From positions 2,170,001-2,234,000 of the forward strand of contig NZ_AP019735.1 in assembly GCF_006542665.1 (NCBI RefSeq): a stretch of 64,000 nt of DNA, written 5' to 3'. The position numbers and the translations under genes were made by a program. The notes beneath the pieces were generated by a model, which saw only the letters and a program-made list of their open reading frames with translations, had not been told where the DNA came from and did not search any database. Positions within the stretch are counted from its first letter, which is position 1. Every line of letters starts with the position of its first letter. This stretch comes from Alistipes communis (GTDB lineage Bacteria; Bacteroidota; Bacteroidia; Bacteroidales; Rikenellaceae). Below, one piece after another: positions 47,678 through 55,799 of this stretch.

Positions 47678-48469
47678 TTAATCGAAAAGACCGTTCAGCA
47701 AACGGGCGAGCCGGTATCCGGCTTTTCGGATTTGACTTTCGACCAGAGGCAGGGCCTTGTTCAGAAAGTCCTGTCCCAGCCGGGCGTCGGGTTTGGCCCA
47801 TTCGAACTGCACTTCGCAGCATACGGCGGCATCGTGCAGCCAGTCGCGGGGCGTTCCGGCAGCGATGGCCTGTTTGTCGCTTTTCGGAAGACGGTCCAGT
47901 TCATCGGCCCATTCGCTGACCGACCAGATACGCGAGACGGTGATGATCTCGTTGTCCCAGACGCTGTGGACGTAGAACTTGTGCGCTTTGCGATATTTGT
48001 CTTCGAAAAGTACGTCGTATTTCATGTCGTGGGTCGCGTACTTGATGTGCGCGGGGCAGTGCATGTCGCCCACCAGATGAATGACGTATTTGAGGTTGAC
48101 GGCCACGGTGGAATCGCTTTGCTCCCGGTAATTTTCGAGGATGCGTATGGCGGATTCCAGTCCGTAGATGGCATTGCCGCGTTTCGGGTTGAGCAATTCG
48201 TCCGAGTAATGGAGACGGGCATCGACAGGCGCCGTGTGCCAGCCGTCCGTGAATGCATATTCGGGGGTCTTGCGGTATTCGTCCATCCACTTGGCATAGT
48301 AGACGATCGAGTGCCCTCCGAGGTATTTTTCGATGCGTTTTTTCGCTCGCTTCGTCAAGTTGCGTTCGGCGATCTTGGCAATTGTCTCGTGCCCTTCGCG
48401 TCCCCATCCGAAGACGGGACCGGAGTGGAAAAGGGCGCTGCACAGTAGCAGAATCAGTAATTTTTTCAT
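47678..48469 (-). CDS. S1/P1-type zinc nuclease/phosphodiesterase
   Basis: This 263-residue secreted protein has a signal peptide (about 1-21) that would be cut to expose W22. All nine trinuclear-zinc ligands of P1 nuclease are visible with the right spacing: W22, H27, D63, H78, H131, D135, H141, H168 and D172. The superfamily covers single-strand nucleases/3'-nucleotidases and zinc phospholipase C. In this locus, with GDPD and phosphodiester glycosidase, a phosphodiesterase or phosphatase acting on the same substrate is as likely as a nuclease. It is 14 bases from the GDPD gene and 15 from the transporter. Confidence 0.9.
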   Translation of the reverse strand: MKKLLILLLCSALFHSGPVFGWGREGHETIAKIAERNLTKRAKKRIEKYLGGHSIVYYAKWMDEYRKTPEYAFTDGWHTAPVDARLHYSDELLNPKRGNAIYGLESAIRILENYREQSDSTVAVNLKYVIHLVGDMHCPAHIKYATHDMKYDVLFEDKYRKAHKFYVHSVWDNEIITVSRIWSVSEWADELDRLPKSDKQAIAAGTPRDWLHDAAVCCEVQFEWAKPDARLGQDFLNKALPLVESQIRKAGYRLARLLNGLFD

Positions 48470-48482
48470 AAGTTTCAGCGAG

Positions 48483-49415
48483 TCAATCGTGCAGCCCCCG
48501 GCTGCGGAGATACGAGATCAGTAATTCAGGGCGGTCGGTCTGGATCAGGGTCGCGCCCATGTCAATCAGTTTTCCGTAAATTGCGGCAGGGCCGCCTTCA
48601 AAGGCCTTGTCGTCGTCCAATCCGCCGCAGAGCGAACTCCAAAGCGAGTTCACCCAGAGCTTCGAACCGCCGTCCACGATGCGTTTCATGCAGGCTTCCA
48701 CCTCGGGCGTATATTCGTCCCAGCAGACCTCGTAGGCCAACGGCTGGTTCTCCGATTTCCGGTACTCTTCGAAGAGTTCGCGTCCCTGCGGTTTGAGGAT
48801 GTCGATGACCGGCATGTACATCATGTTGTGCGGATAGGCGGCGAACTTCGCGGCCACGACCTCCGCCGGACGCTTGCCCTTGATGAGCACCTGATCCGTG
48901 ACGCCCAGCTCCTCGGTGACGGCCAGCGCGAGGTCGTAATATTCGTACCCCTGATCGATGTTCACCACGATGCGGTCTTTGCAGACTTCCAGCGCTTCGC
49001 GCAGGGTCGGCATCCGCAGATCGTCGGTAACGACGTTGTGTGCCCGGCGTAACTTGCAGCGGCGGATCGAGTCGTAGGTGATGTCGCAGACACGGCCTTT
49101 TCCGCTGGTCGTACGGTCGATCGTCTTGTCGTGGCAGAGCACCAGCACGCTGTCCTTGGTCAGTTTGAGATCCAGTTCCATGATGTCGACTCCCATGCGG
49201 ATTACGGATTCGATAGCAGGAATCGAGTTTTCGGGCCAGTTGCGCCAGTCGCCGCGGTGTGAGACGACCAACACTTTTTTCGATGCGGGATCGTGCAGTT
49301 CGGCGACGATCGCTTCGGCCCGGCCGCCGGTTTGCGACGGGGCGGTCTGTTCTCCGCACGCTGCTCCGGTGAGAGCAGCGGCGAGAATCAGCAGATGAGT
49401 GATTTTTCGTTTCAT
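48483..49415 (-). CDS. Glycerophosphodiester phosphodiesterase lipoprotein (second copy)
   Basis: This 310-residue lipoprotein has lipobox TGAAC (Cys20) and a canonical GDPD site: H53-R54, E62 of PEN, E80/D82 (MELDLK) and H95 (CHDKTID). The middle of the protein is almost residue-for-residue the same as the GDPD at 36.5 kb, while the N-terminal 40 and the last 50 residues differ. This suggests gene conversion between the two copies. It lies 14 bases before the S1/P1 gene and 35 after the fimbrillin-GLUG gene, inside a nine-gene run. Confidence 0.93.
   Translation of the reverse strand: MKRKITHLLILAAALTGAACGEQTAPSQTGGRAEAIVAELHDPASKKVLVVSHRGDWRNWPENSIPAIESVIRMGVDIMELDLKLTKDSVLVLCHDKTIDRTTSGKGRVCDITYDSIRRCKLRRAHNVVTDDLRMPTLREALEVCKDRIVVNIDQGYEYYDLALAVTEELGVTDQVLIKGKRPAEVVAAKFAAYPHNMMYMPVIDILKPQGRELFEEYRKSENQPLAYEVCWDEYTPEVEACMKRIVDGGSKLWVNSLWSSLCGGLDDDKAFEGGPAAIYGKLIDMGATLIQTDRPELLISYLRSRGLHD
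48661..48960 (-). repeat. Near-identical block shared with the first GDPD gene (inverted)
   Basis: This is the complementary partner of 36908-37207. The two blocks are inverted with respect to each other, about 11.5 kb apart, and are potential substrates for inversion of the intervening core genes. Confidence 0.9.
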
Positions 49416-49450
49416 AGGTTATCGTTGGATGAAGACTTCGTTTTCTTATA

Positions 49451-51529
49451 TCAGTTTCCGGCAGGACGATAGAGGATGTTCGCCGGAGTGACGTCGACTG
49501 CCGAGGCGTCGTAGGCGCCGAGATAGTCCATGTAGTTGTCGGCGTTGACGCCCGTCATGATGCAATCGCCTCCGTTGTAGGTTCCCACGTCACCTTGTGC
49601 GATGCAGTTTCGGAACTTCGCGGCTTTTTTACACTGTCCGAAGAAGGTTCCCTTGTAGTCGTTGTCGGGGCGGTCGGAGATGACACGGCCGTAGCTCTCG
49701 CATCCGATGAATTCGTTGTCGTTGTGGTTTACCAGACAGAGAATGCCGCCGGCGGCCCCCTTCGTACGGCTGATTAGATCGCCGCGGTTCACGACGTTGG
49801 TGAATTTGATTCCCGGTCCGGTGATGCAGGTGATGTTGCCGAGGCGGGCGTATCCCGATCTGGGAAAGGCGTTGTCGTTGAGTCCGTAGTTGGTACAGTC
49901 GGTCAGGTGCGTGTAGCGGTTGGCTGCGGCGACGATGCCGGAAGCACGTCCGACCTTTGTCGTGAGGTCGCCGCGGTTGATACATCCGTTGAAGATTACG
50001 GGGTTGGCCGAACTGGCGAGGTTGGTGCTGAACCCGCAGATGCCGCCGACGTGTATGCCCGTCGCTCCGTTGCCGGTATTGCCGCCGTCTTCGGACGTGA
50101 GGGCGGCTTCGTTGGTCAGGCGGTCGAGTACGACGCCTTTGCTGGCGAAGGCGAGTCCGACCATGCCCATCGTCATGCGGACGTTGCCTGCCGAGCCGTC
50201 GAACGACATCGGGGCGTTGTTGACGATATTGCGCACGGTAGCGTCGTAGACCACGCCGGCCAGAATGCCGCAGTCGGTTCCTTTCGAGGCTTTGACCGCC
50301 AGCGAACAGGAGGCGTCGAAGACGAGATTTTCGACGACGGCTCCGGGGCCCAATGCGCCGAAGAATCCCCATGCGCGGTTGGGAGTCGAGTTGTCGCATA
50401 CCATGTGGAAATTACGGATCGAGTGCCCCTGCCCGTCGAAGAAGCCCGTGAATGGACGTCCCGATTCGATCGTCAATGCGTTGGTGCCCGTCAGCGGACA
50501 GACCGCATCGCCGATCGGTGTCCACGTTTCGATGCCGGTCATGTCGATGTCGTTGAGCAGTACGACGAAGCCTCGTTCATCTTGCCAGGGGGCGAGACTT
50601 TCGCCCGCATTGACTGCTGCGGCGAATTCGATGAGATCGTCGGCCGTCTCGATACCGCCCGGAGACGCGAAGGCGTAGAGCGCTTTGGCGAGATGGCGGG
50701 CCGAGAAGATACCGTTCTTCTCGTTGTAGGTGCGTATTCCCGATTTGTAGATGTTTTTTGTGTAGGTTCTGCCGTCGGTCGTCGTGAGCGTGAGTTTCAG
50801 ACCGGCCTCGGAGATGAAGCGCCCTACGGGGAACTTGATTGTCTGGGGACGGGTCAGATCGGCGTTATCGGGGAAATGCAACGTCAGTTTCGATCCCGTT
50901 CCGCCGGGGGCCGGCGTGAGGGCGAGGGTCGAAGGGTCGACCGTACCTGTGAAGGTCAGATAGCCGTCGAAGTCCTCCTGCGAGGCGGGTTCCACGGCGA
51001 GCGATTGCGCCGGACTATCCAATTCGCCGGCATCGATGCGCAGTTCGATGACCGAGAAGATATTGCGGAACGAGACATGGAGTGCACCCTCCGCAAGATT
51101 CTTATCGAGCGGTGTCCCGACCAGCGGTGCGCAGGCCGTGTTGGTCTGCTCCGTGCCTTGCAGGGTGATTGTACGCTGGGGTTCCACCGCAACGGTGCCT
51201 TCGACGGTCGTGACGGGATAGTAGGCCGTCAGCGGTTTCGAGGGGTCGTAGGCCGTGATCCCCGTATCGCTGGCGAAGGTGGTCGTGGCACCCGCTTCGG
51301 TAGCCGTGTAGACATAGGCCGTACCGTCGTAGACGACCGTAATGCGATCGCCGACTTCCCATGTGCTTTTTCCTTCGATGATGTCGGTTCGCGTTGCCGG
51401 AGTGCAGGAGGCTTTGATGACGAGTCCTGATGAGGCGTGGGGCGGAGTCGGTTCGTCGGTTTCGGGATTTCGGGTGCAGCTTCCGAGCAGCAATGCTGCG
51501 CCGAATAGGATGATATATGTTTTTTTCAT
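49451..51529 (-). CDS. Fimbrillin-like and GLUG-repeat surface lipoprotein
   Basis: This 692-residue lipoprotein has lipobox LLGSC (Cys18). Residues about 30-280 resemble the fimbrillin/Mfa-like N-terminal fold of Bacteroidota (ATRTDIIEGKSTWEVGDRIT, VSFRNIFSVIELRI). Residues about 295-670 form a GLUG-type beta-helix (FTGFFDGQGHSIRNF, WGFFGALGPGAVVENLVF, VGGICGFSTN). Its ending, GTYNGGDCIMTGVNADNYMD, closely matches GLUG module ends in the 1412-residue neighbour. No catalytic site was recognised. It probably binds substrate or scaffolds at the surface. It starts 13 bases after its upstream neighbour. Confidence 0.78.
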   Translation of the reverse strand: MKKTYIILFGAALLLGSCTRNPETDEPTPPHASSGLVIKASCTPATRTDIIEGKSTWEVGDRITVVYDGTAYVYTATEAGATTTFASDTGITAYDPSKPLTAYYPVTTVEGTVAVEPQRTITLQGTEQTNTACAPLVGTPLDKNLAEGALHVSFRNIFSVIELRIDAGELDSPAQSLAVEPASQEDFDGYLTFTGTVDPSTLALTPAPGGTGSKLTLHFPDNADLTRPQTIKFPVGRFISEAGLKLTLTTTDGRTYTKNIYKSGIRTYNEKNGIFSARHLAKALYAFASPGGIETADDLIEFAAAVNAGESLAPWQDERGFVVLLNDIDMTGIETWTPIGDAVCPLTGTNALTIESGRPFTGFFDGQGHSIRNFHMVCDNSTPNRAWGFFGALGPGAVVENLVFDASCSLAVKASKGTDCGILAGVVYDATVRNIVNNAPMSFDGSAGNVRMTMGMVGLAFASKGVVLDRLTNEAALTSEDGGNTGNGATGIHVGGICGFSTNLASSANPVIFNGCINRGDLTTKVGRASGIVAAANRYTHLTDCTNYGLNDNAFPRSGYARLGNITCITGPGIKFTNVVNRGDLISRTKGAAGGILCLVNHNDNEFIGCESYGRVISDRPDNDYKGTFFGQCKKAAKFRNCIAQGDVGTYNGGDCIMTGVNADNYMDYLGAYDASAVDVTPANILYRPAGN

Positions 51530-51542
51530 TTTTTCTGCAAAA

Positions 51543-54500
51543 TTATTCTTTGTTCTGGTCCTCCTCGAATTCCGTGTCCTCGATGCCGTTATCGGGGCTT
51601 TCCTGCCCGATGTGGGACATGTCGGTGACGGCGTAGGGCGTAGTCAGGGCATAGCGCGCTGCTTGCAGGGCGATCGGGGCATTCGCCTCGGTAACAGGGG
51701 TCGAATAGCTGCCGTGGGTGGTGTTCGATGTCGTATAGCGGAACGGATTTCCGTCGAGCGTCACACCTCCGAAGGCAGGCGAGATCAGTTTTTCGAATAC
51801 GGCGCACGATGCGGCATAACGCGAAATGCCGTAGTCCATGTGGTACCCGTCGCGGGTCATGTCCATCGCGTTTTGGAGTTTCGACGTGCGGAGATTTTGC
51901 AGGACGGTGCCCGTGGCGATCACATCGTCGAATGCGACTTCGCTCATTACTTTTTGGCCTTGTGCGACGATGGCGGCGTACATGTCCGTCTGCGACGAGG
52001 CGAAGTTGTTGACGATCACCGTCTGTTGCGAATAGCTGACGAGTGCGGGATCGGCATAGGCCTGCGACAGAATATAGTAAAACTTGGGCATGGCGCCGGT
52101 TTGCGTTGACTTGACGTTGTCGATGAGTCCCTGCAAAGCCTCTTTCTCGGCCGAGGTCCACTTCCATGCGTTGACCTTGCCCGTGTGTTCCTGGATGGTC
52201 ACGACGTCCCACTGCTCCGAAGCGGCTACCTCTTTGATCGTCTTGTTCATCGATTCGGTCCAGCCGGCCGCTCCCGGATTGCATTCGTAGCAACGGTAGT
52301 CGTTCACGGTGGCGAAGCCGTTGTTGTATTCGGGAACCGTACGCCCTCCGTAATACATGTGTGTCATCTTCACCTTGTCGATGCCCATGGCTTTCAGAAT
52401 GCCGGGCAGATGCTCCACGGCATCTTTCGTAAAACTGTTCCCGATGAAGAGAATGCGCAGTTCCGCGTCGCCGCCCGCGCTTCCTCCGCCCGAGTTTCCG
52501 ATTTGGTAGGCGATATTCGTAAGGGCCGATTGGTTCGCTCCTTGTTTCCCCAGGTAGTTGGCTTGCTCGGCATCGGCATAGGAGTCGAAAACGGGAGCAT
52601 TGGCGTTGTAGGTTCCGACCTTGCCGCCGGCCGTACAGTCAGTCCATTGTGCCACGGCGTTGTTATACCCCCAGAATACACCTCGATAGGGGCTGTCGGT
52701 CAGGATCGTACCGTAGTTGGCGCAGTTCTCGAAGGTCGCGTCGCCTGCCGCCGACGTGATGCCGCCGCAGCGGGAACCGGTCGTCGAGGTGAGATCGCCG
52801 TAGTTCGAACATCCGATCATCGACGACCCTGCGCCCATGTTGCAGGCGATGTTACCCAAACGTCCCGCATCGTTTTTCGGACAAGTGTTCAGCTGCTTGC
52901 CGTGATTTACGCAGTTGGCCAGTTGGGTATAGCGGTTGGCCGCTGCGACGATGCCCGCGGTGCGTCCTGTCGCGGAGGTGATGTCGCCGTAGTTGATGCA
53001 GTCGGAGATGATGACTTTCTGCTGCGAAGCCCCGTCGTTGGTGGTGAATCCCGCAATGCCGGCGATGTGGTAGCCCGTGGCGCCTCCGTTCGTATTGTTG
53101 TCTCGGTTTTCGGCCGTGATCGTGCCGTTGTTGTTCACGTTGTCGATCGTGACGTTGGCTGTTTCGGCAAAGGCCGTTCCTATCAGGGCCATCGTGATGC
53201 GGACATTGCCCGCCGCACCCTGGAAAAGCATCGGAGCGCTGCTCGTGATGTCACGCACCGTAGCGTCGTAAACCAGTCCGGCCACTACGCCGTTCGATGA
53301 ACCGGCTGTGGACGCGACGGTGAACGAACAGCCTGTGTCGAACGAGAAATTCTCGATCACGGCGCCGGGTGCCAAAGTTCCGAACAATCCGTATGTAGCC
53401 CCCTCCTCGCTGTTCGCAGCGACCATTTTCAGATTGCGGATCCGGTAACCCTGGCCGTTGAAATGTCCTGCGAAGGGGGTTCCGGAGACCGTGAGTTTGT
53501 TGTTTGCGATGACGAAGGTCGCCTTGCCGATGGGTGTCCATTCGGCGACCTCGGACATGTCGATGTCGGTCAGCAGGCAGATCTCTCCGTTTTCGTTTTG
53601 CCATTCGCCGAGCGGCTTGCCGGAGTTGACCGCAGCCGCGAGAGCCACGAGATCGTCGGCCGTGCGAATGCCTTTGGCCGTCGAGACCTCGCCTCCGTAC
53701 TTGGTATTGGTCACGCGCTCTTCGTTGCCGGCCTTGATCTTTCCGATATAATCCATGAAGTTCATTTCGTTGATGGCGACCATTTCGTAGTCGCCGCCGT
53801 TGTAGGATCCTATTCCGCCGCCTGCGATGTTGTTGTCCATCTTTCCGAGGCTGTTGATATTGGCTACGAGCGTGCCGCGGTAGGTCGTGAGGTCGGAGAT
53901 TACGTTGCCGTAGTTGGCCGAATTGATGATTTCGCAGTCTGTGGCATTGGACAGACAGAGCAGTCCTCCGGCGTGGGATTGGGAGTTGGTCGTCACGACG
54001 TCGCCGTGGTTGGTGCAGCCGTTTATGATCGACTGGGTGCCGAGGATGCAGGTGATGTTGCCCAGACGTCCGCCCTTGGAGCCCGCATAGGTATTCATCA
54101 TGTCGCCGTAGTTCTCGCATTCGACGATGTGCGTGAAGGTGTTGGCTGCGGCGACGATGCCCGAAGCGCGTCCTGTCGAAACGGTCATGTCTCCGTGATT
54201 TATGCAGCGCAGGAACCGATTGGCGAAGGTCGATGTGCGGGAGGTGTTCGAGAATCCGGCGATGCCTCCGACCTGAGTCGAGGTGAATCCGTTGGCGTTG
54301 GCGGCACCCGGATCCGCTTTCAGTGCACCGTAGTTTGTCAAATCGGTCAGTTGCGAAACGGTATCCTCGCTCGTGCCGGCGCCGTAGACGAAGCCGACGA
54401 GCCCCATGGTCATCAGCTTGTTTGCCGAGTTGTTGCCTTCGCAAATCATCGGTAGATAGCTGGTGCATTTCTCGATCTTCGAGTCGACGCAGGCGCCGGC

Positions 54501-55781
54501 GATGACGCCGGTCGAGGTCGTTCCGTTGCCCGAAACGGTGAACGACCCCGTGTCGCCGCTTTCGGCACCCAATACGAGGTTCCGTACCGTGGCGCCTTTG
54601 AGGATGCCGAACAGTCCGTAGACTTGATTGTCCGAGGTGAGTGCTCCGGTCATCTTGCAGTTCAGCAGCGCGTGGCCCTGACCGTCGAACGTCCCTTCGA
54701 AAGCCGCACCCTCGACTTTCGATTCCGAAGCCGTGGCGACGAACGAACCGTTGCCGATGGGAATCCACGACGCGATCTTCGTCATATCGATGTCGTTCAT
54801 CAATACGGCGGTCATTCGCTGTGCGCCCGTTCCGGCATTGACGTTTTCGGCGAATTGCACGAGTTCTTCGGCCGTTCGGATCTCGATCCGATCGCTCGTC
54901 GCCTTGGTGAAGAATACCGGTCGCAGTACCGTATGCTCCTGCATGTCGTAGGCCATTGCGATCATGTATCCATCGTCGAATCCGGTCGGGAAGGTGACGG
55001 TGATCCGCTGCTGTTTCCTGTCCAGGACGATTTCGACCCCTTCGGCCTCGGCGATGCCGACCAGTGCTTCCGCGGCATGTTCGCCGTGGAGTTCATATTC
55101 GATGGTTGCGGGAACCGTCGGGTCGACGACGGTGGTGTTGATTGCTGTCGAGAGCGTGAGATTCAGTACCTGCTGGATGGGGAGCGTGATGACCTTCCCG
55201 TCGCCGAGCGTCAGCGACAGGTTGCCGTTGGCGTCGCGGGCAATATCCTTGAACAGGCAGCTTTCGCCGTCGTTGGCTTCGATCGGATCTCCTTCGGCGT
55301 CGTTCAGCCGTTCGCCGTTGACGGTCCAGAATCCCTCGGCGTCGACCGATACTTCGGGCGTGTATCCGCTTACGGGCACCTTTTCGCCGGCTTTGTCGAG
55401 CAGCGGCGAAGTCTTGCCGTCAGCCGTTACGGTCCAGTAATATAGATTGTTCTGCGGGTCGAGTTCGACACCGAGCAGCGGGACGTTGAGCATCTGGTCG
55501 ACAGTGGCCAGTACGATGCTCTTCTCCTCGTTCTTGTTGTCCTTGTAGGTGATGATATAATTGCCTTCGGAGTCTTCGGTCATCTCCGTGATGACGTTGC
55601 CCGATGTCAGTTCGCTCAGGTCGGCGAGTTGACTGTTGAGCGAGGCGATGCGGTCTTGAAGTTTTGCGATCCGCTCCTTGATGTCGTCGAGACGTCCGCT
55701 GAGTTGCGAATCGTCGTAGTCGCTGCATCCGTAGACGAAGGTTGTCGCCGTGAGGAGCAAGAGATATAGAAATCGTTTCAT
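51543..55781 (-). CDS. Giant lipoprotein: PL29 N-terminal domain, two GLUG modules, DUF4886 hydrolase
   Basis: This 1412-residue lipoprotein has lipobox FVYGC (Cys19), a coiled coil (about 28-58) and the DUF4988/PL29 N-terminal domain (about 60-200). A beta domain follows (to about 297), then GLUG module A (about 302-690) and GLUG module B (about 704-1095). A and B are internal paralogues, both ending in an N-[FY]-[MT]-[DN]-Y-[IL]-G-like stretch. A Gly/Ser hinge (1098-1104) leads to DUF4886, an SGNH-like hydrolase domain (about 1107-1390) with FIGNSFT (Ser1116) and DGYHMDYG (Asp1311, His1314). Deacylation or de-esterification of a surface-bound substrate is plausible; substrate unknown. It ends in an acidic tail. 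Confidence 0.8.
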   Translation of the reverse strand: MKRFLYLLLLTATTFVYGCSDYDDSQLSGRLDDIKERIAKLQDRIASLNSQLADLSELTSGNVITEMTEDSEGNYIITYKDNKNEEKSIVLATVDQMLNVPLLGVELDPQNNLYYWTVTADGKTSPLLDKAGEKVPVSGYTPEVSVDAEGFWTVNGERLNDAEGDPIEANDGESCLFKDIARDANGNLSLTLGDGKVITLPIQQVLNLTLSTAINTTVVDPTVPATIEYELHGEHAAEALVGIAEAEGVEIVLDRKQQRITVTFPTGFDDGYMIAMAYDMQEHTVLRPVFFTKATSDRIEIRTAEELVQFAENVNAGTGAQRMTAVLMNDIDMTKIASWIPIGNGSFVATASESKVEGAAFEGTFDGQGHALLNCKMTGALTSDNQVYGLFGILKGATVRNLVLGAESGDTGSFTVSGNGTTSTGVIAGACVDSKIEKCTSYLPMICEGNNSANKLMTMGLVGFVYGAGTSEDTVSQLTDLTNYGALKADPGAANANGFTSTQVGGIAGFSNTSRTSTFANRFLRCINHGDMTVSTGRASGIVAAANTFTHIVECENYGDMMNTYAGSKGGRLGNITCILGTQSIINGCTNHGDVVTTNSQSHAGGLLCLSNATDCEIINSANYGNVISDLTTYRGTLVANINSLGKMDNNIAGGGIGSYNGGDYEMVAINEMNFMDYIGKIKAGNEERVTNTKYGGEVSTAKGIRTADDLVALAAAVNSGKPLGEWQNENGEICLLTDIDMSEVAEWTPIGKATFVIANNKLTVSGTPFAGHFNGQGYRIRNLKMVAANSEEGATYGLFGTLAPGAVIENFSFDTGCSFTVASTAGSSNGVVAGLVYDATVRDITSSAPMLFQGAAGNVRITMALIGTAFAETANVTIDNVNNNGTITAENRDNNTNGGATGYHIAGIAGFTTNDGASQQKVIISDCINYGDITSATGRTAGIVAAANRYTQLANCVNHGKQLNTCPKNDAGRLGNIACNMGAGSSMIGCSNYGDLTSTTGSRCGGITSAAGDATFENCANYGTILTDSPYRGVFWGYNNAVAQWTDCTAGGKVGTYNANAPVFDSYADAEQANYLGKQGANQSALTNIAYQIGNSGGGSAGGDAELRILFIGNSFTKDAVEHLPGILKAMGIDKVKMTHMYYGGRTVPEYNNGFATVNDYRCYECNPGAAGWTESMNKTIKEVAASEQWDVVTIQEHTGKVNAWKWTSAEKEALQGLIDNVKSTQTGAMPKFYYILSQAYADPALVSYSQQTVIVNNFASSQTDMYAAIVAQGQKVMSEVAFDDVIATGTVLQNLRTSKLQNAMDMTRDGYHMDYGISRYAASCAVFEKLISPAFGGVTLDGNPFRYTTSNTTHGSYSTPVTEANAPIALQAARYALTTPYAVTDMSHIGQESPDNGIEDTEFEEDQNKE

Positions 55782-55799
55782 GGATGTCTGAATTAAGCG

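Noticed and set aside
47678..48469. Labelling the S1/P1 gene simply as a nuclease
   Set aside because: The fold also includes zinc phospholipase C-like enzymes, and the locus context favours other phosphodiesters, so only the superfamily is claimed.
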